From the NCBI GenBank assembly GCA_947596225.1, contig CANQEX010000006.1, positions 1-40,758 on the forward strand: a stretch of 40,758 nt of DNA. Direction: 5' to 3'. The position numbers were made by a program, and so were the translations under genes. Source of the DNA: an uncultured Clostridia bacterium (GTDB lineage: Bacteria; Bacillota; Clostridia; TANB77; CAG-508). Of this stretch, positions 17,113-25,348 are shown piece after piece. Within the stretch, counting starts at the first letter, position 1; every line of letters begins with the position of its first letter. The notes under the pieces are model-generated. The model saw only the letters and a program-made list of their open reading frames with translations, was not told the origin of the DNA and did not search any database.

Positions 17113-17802
17113 ATGGGAAAATTATTTGTAATAGATGGAACAGATGGAAGTGGTAAACAAACACAATTTAATTTATTAAAAGAACATTTAAAAAAAGATA
17201 ATATTGAATATAAAACTGTAAGTTTTCCTAATTATGATAGTCCATCATCAGCACTTACAAAAATGTATTTATCTGGTGAATTCGGAGAAAATCCAAGTGC
17301 TATCAGTCCTTATATAGCTTCTACTTTTTATGCTGTTGATAGATATGCAACATATGTGAAAGATTTGAAAGAATATTATGAAAATGGTGGAATTATATTA
17401 GCTGATAGATATACAACAGCAAATATGGTACATCAAGCTGGTAAAATAAAAGATGAAGAAGAAAGAAAAAAATTTTTAGATTGGCTAGTTGATTTTGAGT
17501 TTAATATATTTGGTCTACCAGTTCCTACAAAAGTTTTTTTCTTAAATATGCCACCAAAAATAGCTAGACAACTTATAAAAAATAGAAAAAACAAATTTAC
17601 TAATACAGATGAAAAAGATATACATGAGAGAAACCCTAAGCATATAGAAGATGCGTATAATTCTGCTTGTAGTCTAGTAGATTTATATAATTGGATTGAA
17701 ATAAAATGTGTGAAAGATAATAATATAAGAACTATTGAAGATATTCATAATGAAATTTATAAAATAGTTTATAATGAAATACAAAAGAAGGATATATTAT
17801 GA
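17113..17802 (+). CDS. tmk: thymidylate kinase
   Basis: The enzyme phosphorylates dTMP to dTDP for DNA synthesis. The P-loop reads VIDGTDGSGKQTQ (about residues 7-16), followed by the DRY-type motif ILADRYTTANMVHQAGK that places the substrate, and a C-terminal lid region rich in Lys and Arg (RQLIKNRKNK). At 229 residues it is a little longer than the usual 205-215, with an extension at the end. The GTDGSGKQTQ form differs slightly from the common FEGxDGxGKTTQ, so a related deoxynucleoside monophosphate kinase cannot be excluded. It lies 12 bases after metG and overlaps the next gene by ATGA, indicating a metG-tmk-membrane protein operon. Confidence 0.88.
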   Translation: MGKLFVIDGTDGSGKQTQFNLLKEHLKKDNIEYKTVSFPNYDSPSSALTKMYLSGEFGENPSAISPYIASTFYAVDRYATYVKDLKEYYENGGIILADRYTTANMVHQAGKIKDEEERKKFLDWLVDFEFNIFGLPVPTKVFFLNMPPKIARQLIKNRKNKFTNTDEKDIHERNPKHIEDAYNSACSLVDLYNWIEIKCVKDNNIRTIEDIHNEIYKIVYNEIQKKDIL

Positions 17803-19433
17803 GAGGAAAAGTTGTAAATTTATGCATTAGTTTAATGAACATTTTATTTGGAATTCTAATTATTTTGTATACAAAGATTGTTCCACAAGATAAAACTTTA
17901 TTAACTGTGCAAGAAGATTATGTAGTAGGAAAAATTTTAATAGGAATATATGTAGTAATGATTCTTGTTTCAATTATTGATTTAATCCAAAGCTATCATC
18001 ATAAATCAGATACTACATTTAATACTGGTTATATAATAGGAATTTTTTCAATAAGTTTTTTATTTATAAAACAACCAGCAATAGCTTTTTTTAGCATAAT
18101 ATGTGGTTTAATTATATTAATAAAAAGCTTAAAAGAAAATTTAGTTGAATTAAATAGTACTACAGCAATTTCTATATCTATTGTTGTAATGTCTGCAATA
18201 GCTATTCTTGGAATTATTACAATAAATTATGACACTTTAGGAAGACGCATAAAAGATAAAGAAAATAAAAATGAACTTGCATATGTAGATGACTATTTTA
18301 AATATGTTACAGAATTAGATATAGAAGATATATATATAAATGTAAAAAAAGATGGTAAATTTGGTTATATAAATCAAAATGGAGAAACAGTTATAGACTT
18401 TAAATATGACTATGCAAGTCCATTTATCGAAATTACAGCATATAATAAAAAATTTTATGTAGCACTAATGTGTGAAAATGGAAGTTCATATATAAAATTA
18501 AAAAATGAAAGAACAGTATTATCTTATAGAAGTGAGTCAGCAGATGAAAATTATAAAGCTAAATTGGAAGAACTGCAAGATATTTATAAAAATACTTTAA
18601 AACAAACAGATGATATGAAATATGAGATTACAGAAATAACAAATAATATAAAAAAAGCTTCAGTATATGATGAAACACCTACAGACTATACTTATAGATA
18701 TGATTATAATAATGAATATGATTTGATTGTAACTCAAAGTAGTATAGGGTTAGGTGATATTTATGAATTTGCAAAAAAAGATGATTTAAATATAAGAATT
18801 AAACTAGATACAACAGCATTAGATTATGATTCAAATTATTTATATCTTTTTTCAAATAGAGCAATTCCATTTTATGAAATTTCAAAATCTAATCAAGGGT
18901 GGTTTAGTTCTTACGGAAAGAAAAATGAAATGTCTGGAAAAGCTCAAATATTAGACTTTTTTGATGATAGAATATTACTTAGAAATTATAACAATAATAC
19001 AGTTTATTTTGTTGATTCATCTGGAAATAAACTATCAGATACTTATAAAGATATATATGTTTTAGAAGAAGGAAGATTTATTGTAAGTAATGAAGATGGT
19101 TTTTTCAAAATAATAGATAATGAATATAATAATATTTTTGAAAGAGAATATGCAGTAATAAACACAAGATTAGCTACTGAAAATTTATTTTTGGTATCAG
19201 ATTCTACTGAAAATATAAAATTTAATGATTATAATTTTGCAATTATGAATTGGAATTTAATCAATTCAAATGGAGAAGTAATATTTGATAATATTGAACA
19301 AGTATATGATCAATTTTATGAGTTACCAAAAGATAAAAAGAATGATAAAGAAAATTATTTAGAATTTGAGAAAAATTTAAAAGATTTGAAATATGATTTT
19401 GTTGGCGATAAATTTTATAAAGATTACCAATAA
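17799..19433 (+). CDS. membrane protein with WG-type repeats
   Basis: The N-terminal 145 residues hold four to five membrane helices (about 5-25, 45-63, 77-90, 92-110, 122-142). The remaining 400 residues are probably extracytoplasmic. This part includes a WG-repeat-like unit KKDGKFGYINQNGETVIDFKYDYASPF near residue 183 and more degenerate copies (for example VDSSGNKLSDTYKDIYV, NEDGFFKIIDNEYN), suggesting a beta-propeller-like sensor or binding domain. A coiled segment lies around residues 250-285. It overlaps tmk by four bases (ATGA) and has a terminator behind it. WG-repeat proteins are common in Clostridia and their functions are mostly unknown. No enzymatic motif is visible. Confidence 0.8.
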   Translation: MRGKVVNLCISLMNILFGILIILYTKIVPQDKTLLTVQEDYVVGKILIGIYVVMILVSIIDLIQSYHHKSDTTFNTGYIIGIFSISFLFIKQPAIAFFSIICGLIILIKSLKENLVELNSTTAISISIVVMSAIAILGIITINYDTLGRRIKDKENKNELAYVDDYFKYVTELDIEDIYINVKKDGKFGYINQNGETVIDFKYDYASPFIEITAYNKKFYVALMCENGSSYIKLKNERTVLSYRSESADENYKAKLEELQDIYKNTLKQTDDMKYEITEITNNIKKASVYDETPTDYTYRYDYNNEYDLIVTQSSIGLGDIYEFAKKDDLNIRIKLDTTALDYDSNYLYLFSNRAIPFYEISKSNQGWFSSYGKKNEMSGKAQILDFFDDRILLRNYNNNTVYFVDSSGNKLSDTYKDIYVLEEGRFIVSNEDGFFKIIDNEYNNIFEREYAVINTRLATENLFLVSDSTENIKFNDYNFAIMNWNLINSNGEVIFDNIEQVYDQFYELPKDKKNDKENYLEFEKNLKDLKYDFVGDKFYKDYQ

Positions 19434-19469
19434 TTGTAAATTAAAAAATAATAGAATTGCATATAATAA

Positions 19470-19500
19470 AATAGAACTATTTTTGTTAGTTCTATTTTTT
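19470..19500 (+). terminator. intrinsic terminator after the WG-repeat gene
   Basis: The stem AATAGAACTA/TAGTTCTATT with a 7-nt loop runs into TTTT. Confidence 0.82.
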
Positions 19501-19522
19501 ATGAAGAAGGGATGATAAAATT

Positions 19523-19699
19523 ATGGATGATAATTATAGTCAAAAAATTAAATGTACAGTAGAAACATGTAAATATAATAATTGTGATGATAGAATGTGT
19601 GAATTAAATCAAATAGAGGTACAAGCATGTCCTGGTTGTTCAAATGGAAAAGCAGAAGATGAATCTATGTGCGGAAGTTATGAGTGTAAATGCAACTAA
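19523..19699 (+). CDS. small cysteine-rich DUF1540-type protein
   Basis: This 58-codon ORF is absent from the track because of its size. The spacing of its nine cysteines matches DUF1540: IKCTVETCKYN, NNCDDRMCELNQIEVQAC and MCGSYECKC. Such proteins are small, presumably metal- or disulfide-stabilised, and frequent in spore-forming Clostridia; their role is unknown. The ATG has AGAAGGGATG upstream (weak but adequate). It sits between a terminator and an extremely long hairpin. I saw no good promoter for it, so it may be read through from the WG-repeat operon. The family call is from pattern memory but the cysteine pattern is distinctive. Confidence 0.85.
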   Translation: MDDNYSQKIKCTVETCKYNNCDDRMCELNQIEVQACPGCSNGKAEDESMCGSYECKCN

Positions 19700-19702
19700 A
19701 TT

Positions 19703-19753
19703 AAAATATGAATTATTCAAAGAGTTTTATTTTGAATAATTCATATTTTTTAC
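19703..19753. terminator. long perfect hairpin terminator between the DUF1540 gene and fba
   Basis: An uninterrupted stem of about 19 bp (AAAATATGAATTATTCAAA with its complement) encloses a 9-nt loop and merges into T residues. It can terminate transcription in either direction. Confidence 0.85.
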
Positions 19754-19765
19754 ATATATTTTTAC

Positions 19766-19794
19766 TTGACATACTTATTTTAAGATTATAAAAT
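19766..19794 (+). promoter_or_regulatory. sigma-A promoter for fba
   Basis: TTGACA, 17 bases, TAAAAT, about 37 bases before the fba start, which has AAGGGGGA as ribosome-binding site. Confidence 0.82.
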
Positions 19795-19830
19795 ATGGTA
19801 AGAAAATAAAATTTAAGGGGGAATAAAATT

Positions 19831-20760
19831 ATGCCATTAGTAACAACTAAAGAAATGTTTGAAAAATCAATGAAAGAACATTTTGCAATAGGAGCTTTTA
19901 ATATAAATAATATGGAGTTTATACAAGCAATAACAGATGCAGCAGAAGAATCAAAATCACCTGTAATACTTCAGGTATCTTCAAGTGCTATAAAATATGC
20001 TAGAATAAATTACTTAATAAAAATGGTAGAAGCAGCAGTTGAAACAACAACTATACCAATAGCTTTACATTTAGATCATGGTCCAGATTTTGAAACATGT
20101 AAAATGTGTATTGATAATGGTTTTACATCTGTAATGATAGATGGTTCAAAATATGATTTTGAAGAAAATGTTGCTTTAACAAAAAAAGTTGTAGAATATG
20201 CTCATTCTAAAGGTGTAGTAGTAGAAGCAGAACTTGGAAAATTAGCCGGTGTAGAAGATGATGTTAATGTTGCAGATAGTGATGCAAGATACACAGATCC
20301 TGACCAAGCATATGAATTTGTTCAAAGAACAGGATGTGATTCTTTAGCAATAGCTATAGGAACAAGTCATGGGGCATATAAATTTAAAGGTGATGCTAAA
20401 TTAAGATTTGATATATTACAAAAAATAAAGGAAAAATTACCTAATACTCCTATTGTATTACATGGAGCATCTAGTGTAATACCAAAACTTGTAGATATGT
20501 GCAATAATAATGGAGGAAATATTCCTGGTGCAAAAGGATGCCCAGATGAAATGTTAAAACAAGCAGGAGAAAATGGAGTTTCAAAAATAAATGTTGATAC
20601 AGATTTGAGATTAGCTATGACTGCACAAGTTAGAAAAGTATTTAATGATGAACCATCAGTATTTGATCCTAGAAAATATTTAGGTGCAGCTAGAGAAGAA
20701 ATTAAAAGTACAGTAATGCATAAAATTAATGATGTATTCTGTTCAGCAAACAAAGCTTAG
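19831..20760 (+). CDS. fba: class II fructose-1,6-bisphosphate aldolase
   Basis: This zinc-dependent aldolase reversibly cleaves fructose-1,6-bisphosphate to dihydroxyacetone phosphate and glyceraldehyde 3-phosphate in glycolysis and gluconeogenesis. Metal and substrate residues are visible: LHLDHGPDFETC (zinc His and catalytic Asp), VEAELGKLAGVEDD, IAIGTSHGAYKFKG, VLHGASSV and INVDTDLRLA. The length of 309 residues is typical of the class IIB enzymes of Firmicutes. It is a single-gene unit with a consensus promoter and a strong bidirectional terminator shared with smpB. Higher GC and more conserved codons than its neighbours are consistent with high expression. Confidence 0.97.
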   Translation: MPLVTTKEMFEKSMKEHFAIGAFNINNMEFIQAITDAAEESKSPVILQVSSSAIKYARINYLIKMVEAAVETTTIPIALHLDHGPDFETCKMCIDNGFTSVMIDGSKYDFEENVALTKKVVEYAHSKGVVVEAELGKLAGVEDDVNVADSDARYTDPDQAYEFVQRTGCDSLAIAIGTSHGAYKFKGDAKLRFDILQKIKEKLPNTPIVLHGASSVIPKLVDMCNNNGGNIPGAKGCPDEMLKQAGENGVSKINVDTDLRLAMTAQVRKVFNDEPSVFDPRKYLGAAREEIKSTVMHKINDVFCSANKA

Positions 20761-20770
20761 ATAAGTATAA

Positions 20771-20813
20771 AATAACTTGGAAAATTAATTATTTTCCAAG
20801 TTATTTATTTTTT
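20771..20813. terminator. bidirectional terminator between fba and smpB
   Basis: A perfect 15-bp stem AATAACTTGGAAAAT/ATTTTCCAAGTTATT with a 5-nt loop and T-rich flanks. The smpB stop codon lies within its right arm. Confidence 0.92.
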
Positions 20814-21250
20814 AAAGCTCTTTGAATTTTAATTTCAGCATCTTTTTTTGCAATATCTTGACGTTTATCATATAATTTTTTTCCTTTTCCAATTCCTATT
20901 TCTAATTTCACTTTATTGCCTCTCATATACATGTTGATAGGAACAAGAGAAACTCCTTTTTGTTTTATCATTCCGAATAATTTATTAATTTCACTTTTAT
21001 TTAATAAAAGTTTTCTAGTGCGTAAAGGATCTTTATTATAAATATTACCAAATTCATATGGACTTATGTGCATTCCATAAATAAAAACTTCACCATTTTT
21101 TATATTAACATAAGTATCTTTAATATTACATTTACCATTTCTTATTGATTTTATTTCTGTTCCAGTTAATACAATACCTGCTTCTAAAGTTGATTCAATA
21201 GTGTAGTTGTGATATGCTGTTGGATTTTTTGCAAGTAATTTTTTTTCCAT
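20801..21250 (-). CDS. smpB: SsrA-binding protein SmpB
   Basis: SmpB partners tmRNA in trans-translation, rescuing stalled ribosomes and tagging incomplete proteins. The sequence shows the OB-fold core with LAKNPTAYHNYTIESTLEAG, VLTGTEIKSIRNGKCNIKDTYV, GMHISPYEFGNIYNKDPLRTRKLLL and the basic C-terminal tail GKGKKLYDKRQDIAKKDAEIK. Length (149 residues) is normal. I choose ATG at 21250, spaced about eight bases from GAAAGGA; the track begins two codons earlier at TTG (21256), too close to that site. The gene is divergent from the sortase. No ssrA gene or rnr gene, its frequent neighbours, is visible in the window. Confidence 0.97.
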   Translation of the reverse strand: MEKKLLAKNPTAYHNYTIESTLEAGIVLTGTEIKSIRNGKCNIKDTYVNIKNGEVFIYGMHISPYEFGNIYNKDPLRTRKLLLNKSEINKLFGMIKQKGVSLVPINMYMRGNKVKLEIGIGKGKKLYDKRQDIAKKDAEIKIQRALKNK

Positions 21251-21271
21251 AATCAATTCCTTTCAATAAAC

Positions 21272-21309
21272 TTGTATATAAATATAACATATTTATATAA
21301 TTTTGGCAA
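21272..21309. promoter_or_regulatory. overlapping divergent promoters for smpB (-) and sortase (+)
   Basis: On the plus strand TTGTAT (21272-21277) and TATAAT (21296-21301) are 18 bases apart. On the minus strand TTGCCA (21304-21309) and TATATT (21281-21286) are 17 apart. The two promoters interleave, so polymerase at one should exclude the other. Confidence 0.6.
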
Positions 21310-21358
21310 ATTTTCAAAATATTCACATTATTTTTATTATATTAGAAATAATATAATT

Positions 21359-21967
21359 ATGAATCAAATTTTATATAACAAAAAAACAAATAGAAAATTA
21401 AAATATATATTTAAAGTTCAGTTCATAATTTCTATATTAATAGCAATGTTTCTAATTGCATTATTAATGATAGATTATAGTGAAGATGAAAATTTAGAAA
21501 ATATTTCAAAAGTAGTAAATAAAAATATGGGGATAAGTTCTATATATCAAGCTAGTAAAATTAGTAATACAAGTAATTATTTAGGAAAAATATATATAGA
21601 AAAAATAGATTTAGAATATACAGTGTTTAATAGATTTAATAAAGATTTGCTTAAAATAGCACCATGTAAATTTAATGGAGTGAATTTAGGAGAAAAAGGA
21701 AACATTTGTATTGCAGGACATAATTATAATGATAATCGTTTTTTTAGTAGATTAGATGAATTAGAAATTGGTGATAAGGTAAAGCTAGTTAGTATGCAAA
21801 ATGAAGAATTTGAATATACAATATATAAAATCTTTGAAACAGATGAAAATGATACTTCTATATTAAAATCCTATAAAAATTATGAATTAACTCTTTTAAC
21901 ATGCAATAATTCTAATAAAAAAAGAATTATAATAAAAGCATATATTAAAGAAAATACAAAGCCTTGA
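21359..21967 (+). CDS. sortase family transpeptidase
   Basis: Sortases cut secreted proteins at a C-terminal motif and attach them to the cell wall. Here a basic N-terminus and one membrane helix (about residues 23-43) place the catalytic domain outside the cell. The triad is visible: His in NICIAGHNYNDNRFF (about 121), Cys in LTLLTCNNS (about 182) and Arg in KKRIIIKA (about 190). The 202-residue size and AGH..FSRLDELEIGDKV pattern suggest a class B-D like small sortase; I cannot fix the class. The start is ATG 21359; the track's upstream start reads through promoter sequence. The ribosome-binding site is weak. Candidate substrates in the window are the LPYAG protein and the FPYAG-tailed protease; neither is adjacent. 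Confidence 0.88.
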   Translation: MNQILYNKKTNRKLKYIFKVQFIISILIAMFLIALLMIDYSEDENLENISKVVNKNMGISSIYQASKISNTSNYLGKIYIEKIDLEYTVFNRFNKDLLKIAPCKFNGVNLGEKGNICIAGHNYNDNRFFSRLDELEIGDKVKLVSMQNEEFEYTIYKIFETDENDTSILKSYKNYELTLLTCNNSNKKRIIIKAYIKENTKP

Positions 21968-21992
21968 AAAAATAGAATAATAGTAGTAAAAT
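21964..21992 (+). promoter_or_regulatory. sigma-A promoter for ppiB and the AraC-type gene
   Basis: TTGAAA overlaps the sortase stop codon; 17 bases later TAAAAT follows. It lies about 36 bases before the ppiB ATG. Confidence 0.7.
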
Positions 21993-22028
21993 AAGTTAGT
22001 AATATTAAAAATAGAAAGGAAAAATATA

Positions 22029-22571
22029 ATGGAAAAAAAGCCTATAGTAACAATAGAAATGGAAGATGGGGGAATAATAAAAATAGAATTATATCCTAGT
22101 AAAGCACCAGAAACAGTAAATAATTTTATAAGTTTAATAAAAAAAGGATTTTATGATGGATTAATTTTTCATAGAACAATACCTGGTTTTATGGCACAAG
22201 GTGGAGATCCAGAAGGTACAGGAATGGGAGGACCAGGATATGGAATAAAAGGTGAATTTAAAGAAAATGGAGTAGAAAACACAATATCACATTTAAGAGG
22301 AGTTATTTCAATGGCAAGAAGTAATATGCCAAATTCAGCAGGATCACAATTTTTTATAGTTACAGATGATTCAACATTTCTTGATGGTAAATATGCTGCT
22401 TTTGGAAGTGTTTTAGAAGGTATGGATGTTGTTGATAAAATAGTAAAGTCAAGAGTAATTACAAGAAGTCCATTTGGAGGTGGGAAAGATAGACCAGTAG
22501 AACCTCCTGTAATGAAAAAAGTTACAGTTGAAGCATTTGGAATAGATTATCCTGAACCAGAAAAAATGTAA
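22029..22571 (+). CDS. ppiB: cyclophilin-type peptidyl-prolyl cis-trans isomerase
   Basis: This protein isomerises X-Pro bonds and assists folding; lack of a signal peptide puts it in the cytoplasm. Cyclophilin landmarks are APETVNNFISLIKKGFYDG, LIFHRTIPGFMAQGGDP (active-site Arg and Phe, Gln), ISMARSNMPNSAGSQFFIV and YAAFGSVLEGMDVVDKI. The 180-residue length fits a single-domain enzyme. The ATG follows AGAAAGGA. It is 16 bases ahead of the AraC-type regulator gene and likely shares its transcript. Confidence 0.96.
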   Translation: MEKKPIVTIEMEDGGIIKIELYPSKAPETVNNFISLIKKGFYDGLIFHRTIPGFMAQGGDPEGTGMGGPGYGIKGEFKENGVENTISHLRGVISMARSNMPNSAGSQFFIVTDDSTFLDGKYAAFGSVLEGMDVVDKIVKSRVITRSPFGGGKDRPVEPPVMKKVTVEAFGIDYPEPEKM

Positions 22572-22587
22572 TAAAAGAGGTATTAAA

Positions 22588-23391
22588 TTGAATATTTACA
22601 AAGTATTAAATGAAATAATTGAATACATAGATGAAAATTTAGAAAATAATATTGATTATAATGAATTGTCAAAAATGATGGGAACAAATGAATATGCAAT
22701 AAAAAGAATTTTTCCTTTAATTACAAATATATCTATTTCAGAATATATACGAAATAGAAGATTGTCGAATGCAGGTTTTGATTTATATAAAAAAGACGAG
22801 AAAATAATAGATATTGCTATTAAATATGGGTATGATAATGCAACATCATTTTCTAGAGCATTTGAGAAATTTCATGGTATAAAACCAAGTTATGTAAAAA
22901 CAAATCCAGAAAAATTAAAAACATTTCCAAAATTACATTTTAATGAGGATATAGTTGATAATCATAGTATGGAATATAGTATCATTGAAATGGATGAAAT
23001 AGTATTATATGGAAAAGGAATTAAAACGATAGATTCTACTATTTCTAAAGATGCTCCAAGTTTTTTTAAAAAAATGGAAAGAAAATACAGTAAAAAATAT
23101 GGAGAAATTCCATATGGAATGATTAAATATGAAGCAAGATTTTGTAGTGATAATTATGAATATTGGATTGCATATGATAAAAAAATTGATGAATTTGAAG
23201 AAATTATTATTCCAAAATCAAAATGGTTATTATTCAGAATAAATTCACAAGAACCAGTAGATATTCGAAATGTATCTCAAAATTTTTATAAAAAATTTGT
23301 TCCAAGTTCAAAATATAAAATAAAACCATTACCAGAATTAGAACATTATTATAATGGAATTACTGATTTTTTAGTAGCAATTGAAAATTAA
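22588..23391 (+). CDS. AraC-family transcriptional regulator with C-terminal effector-binding domain
   Basis: The N-terminal 100 residues form the double helix-turn-helix of AraC/XylS regulators: NELSKMMGTNEYAIKRIFPL, ISEYIRNRRLSNAGFDL, and IDIAIKYGYDNATSFSRAFEKFHGIKPS, the conserved second motif. The C-terminal part (about residues 130-267) resembles GyrI-like/Rob-type effector-binding domains: YSIIEMDEIVLYGKGI, WIAYDKKIDEFEEIIIPKSKW and a final PELEHYYNGITDFLVAIE. HTH first and effector domain last is the architecture of Rob/SoxS-like regulators of drug or cationic compound responses. It begins with TTG behind AAAGAGG. The ligand and targets are unknown; the downstream ATPase pair is a possible target only by proximity. 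Confidence 0.9.
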   Translation: MNIYKVLNEIIEYIDENLENNIDYNELSKMMGTNEYAIKRIFPLITNISISEYIRNRRLSNAGFDLYKKDEKIIDIAIKYGYDNATSFSRAFEKFHGIKPSYVKTNPEKLKTFPKLHFNEDIVDNHSMEYSIIEMDEIVLYGKGIKTIDSTISKDAPSFFKKMERKYSKKYGEIPYGMIKYEARFCSDNYEYWIAYDKKIDEFEEIIIPKSKWLLFRINSQEPVDIRNVSQNFYKKFVPSSKYKIKPLPELEHYYNGITDFLVAIEN

Positions 23392-23434
23392 AAAAACTGA
23401 CTTTTTTGAAACATAAAAAGTCAGTTTTTTTTAT
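23391..23434 (+). terminator. intrinsic terminator after the AraC-type gene
   Basis: A 16-bp stem around ACTGAC/GTCAGT flanked by A and T runs, loop of 8, then more T. The left arm overlaps the stop codon. A TATAAT-like element follows at 23446 but is too close to the next start to be an ordinary promoter for it. Confidence 0.88.
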
Positions 23435-23467
23435 ATTATTTAAAATATAATAGATTTGGTGATAAAA

Positions 23468-25348
23468 ATGAAAAAAGTAAATTATTTTGAAGTTTTTTTA
23501 ACAAATGACTATGTTACAGAGGAAAGTTGGTTACAATTTTTATTATATATATCAAAATTAAACGGTTTACTTAGAAAATGGAAAATATATGTAAAGTTTG
23601 ACAAAAACAATGTAAGATATTTTATAAAAACAAGAAATCAAATTCCAACTACTTTAAGTAATTTAAATGATTTTTTATTAAAAAAAATAGAAGATATTGA
23701 TATTATTAAAGGAAACAATTTTTTAAAAACTTTTTATATTATTACTAATAAAGAAAAAAGTATTGTTGATGTTTTCGATAAAAATGAAAGTAAACGTATG
23801 AGAGAAATTGTTGCAGCAGAAATAAAATTTATTCCTTTTAATAAAAATAATTTTCTTTATTTTACTAAGATAATTTTTAAAAATAAAAAAGATAAATTAA
23901 TTTCAAAAATTGCGTTATTTAGTATTCCACATAGTTTTTTAAGTATCGATTTTTCAAAACATACAAGATTTTTATATAGAAAGGATATAAAGCAATATTT
24001 AAATATAGAGAAAACAGTAAACATATTTGAAAATGATGAAAAAAATAGCATTTTAAAAATAAATGCTTTTCCTTATTTGCAAGATAACTATTTTCTTAAT
24101 TTAAACAATTATGATTTTGATAAACATTCTATTGTACTTGGAGGTTCTGGTACAGGAAAATCAAAATTTTTGAGTTTGTTTGTTGATAATATTTATAAGA
24201 ATCCAAATTATAGAATGAAATATAAAATAGTAATTATAGATCCACATAGTTCATTAGAAAATGATATAGGAGGTTTAGATAAAACAAGAGTAATTGACTT
24301 TAAATCTTCAAAAAATAGTATTGACTTATTTATGAATTCAAAAGAAAATATTGTTTCAGAATCAGAAGTTTTATTAACGCTTTTTAAAAATTTAATGGAT
24401 AAAGAATATAATTCTAAATTAGAGCGAGTTTTAAGGCATAGCATATTTTTACTTATTGCGATTGAATCTGTAAATTTAACGAACTTAAGAAAATTACTTA
24501 CCAATACAGAATATAGAACTAGAATTTTAAAAGAAAATAATCAAATTTTACCAGAACCTATTAAAGACTTTTTTCTAAATGATTTCAATAATTTAAGAAC
24601 TCAGTCACATCAAGAAGCAATATCACCAATAATTTCTTTTATAGATGAATTAAGTATATTACCAGCATTCAATAATCAAGATAAGTTAAGTAACTTAAAA
24701 GAGGTTATAGAACAAAATTTCCTAAGTATTATATCATTAGATGAAACTGCTATTGGTGAAAAAGCAACTAAAACAATAGCTGGTTTATTAATGGGTCAAA
24801 TGTTTACATTAATGCAAAAAAGAAGTTTTGATGAACATATATTATTTATTATTGATGAAGTAGCAGTAATTCAAAATTCTATATTGAAAAGATTTTTATC
24901 AGAAAGTAGAAAATATAATTTGTCTTTAATTTTAGCAGGGCAATATTTTAATCAAATTGATGAAGAAATTCAAAGTTCTATTTTTGCTAATGTTATAAAT
25001 TATTATACTTTTAGAGTATCAAGAGAAGATGCTGTAATTTTAAGTAAAAATATGCAAATGGAACTTGCCCTACATAATTCTCATTATATGAAAGTAAAAA
25101 TGCTTACAGAACTTGCAAATAGAGATTGCGTACTAAGAATTAGTAGTAAAGGTAAAGTGCTACCTGCTTTTAAGGCAAGAACATTGGATGTTATTTCATA
25201 TCCAAGAAAAAAAGAAATAGAAGAGGTAAAAATTCAAAAAGAAAATAAAATAAAGCAAAAAAAGAATTTTTCTATAAATAAAAATGTTAATTTAATTGAT
25301 ATTATGAAATCTCAATCAACTGGAAGGAGAAAATTGAATGAAGGATAA
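23468..25348 (+). CDS. HerA/VirB4-like P-loop ATPase (DUF87-type)
   Basis: The 626-residue protein has an uncharacterised N-terminal domain (about 1-215, alternating beta-rich, no membrane helix) followed by an AAA+-like motor domain of the HerA-FtsK-VirB4 group. Walker A is VLGGSGTGKSKFLS (about residue 224), followed by KIVIIDPHSSLENDIGG, typical of HerA/VirB4 (IDPHG). Walker B is ILFIIDEVAVIQ (about 458), and sensor-like LSLILAGQYFNQIDEEI matches the Q-containing motif of TraC/HerA ATPases. Start ATG 23468 has GGTGAT just upstream; the track's TTG at 23456 overlaps that site. It overlaps the next gene by 11 bases. No relaxase, VirD4 or other secretion genes are present, so a complete conjugation system is not supported. 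Confidence 0.85.
   Translation: MKKVNYFEVFLTNDYVTEESWLQFLLYISKLNGLLRKWKIYVKFDKNNVRYFIKTRNQIPTTLSNLNDFLLKKIEDIDIIKGNNFLKTFYIITNKEKSIVDVFDKNESKRMREIVAAEIKFIPFNKNNFLYFTKIIFKNKKDKLISKIALFSIPHSFLSIDFSKHTRFLYRKDIKQYLNIEKTVNIFENDEKNSILKINAFPYLQDNYFLNLNNYDFDKHSIVLGGSGTGKSKFLSLFVDNIYKNPNYRMKYKIVIIDPHSSLENDIGGLDKTRVIDFKSSKNSIDLFMNSKENIVSESEVLLTLFKNLMDKEYNSKLERVLRHSIFLLIAIESVNLTNLRKLLTNTEYRTRILKENNQILPEPIKDFFLNDFNNLRTQSHQEAISPIISFIDELSILPAFNNQDKLSNLKEVIEQNFLSIISLDETAIGEKATKTIAGLLMGQMFTLMQKRSFDEHILFIIDEVAVIQNSILKRFLSESRKYNLSLILAGQYFNQIDEEIQSSIFANVINYYTFRVSREDAVILSKNMQMELALHNSHYMKVKMLTELANRDCVLRISSKGKVLPAFKARTLDVISYPRKKEIEEVKIQKENKIKQKKNFSINKNVNLIDIMKSQSTGRRKLNEG

Noticed and set aside
23468-25348. Reading the VirB4/HerA-like ATPase as evidence of an integrated conjugative element
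   Set aside because: No relaxase, coupling protein, integrase, attachment repeats or other transfer genes surround it; flanks are housekeeping genes.
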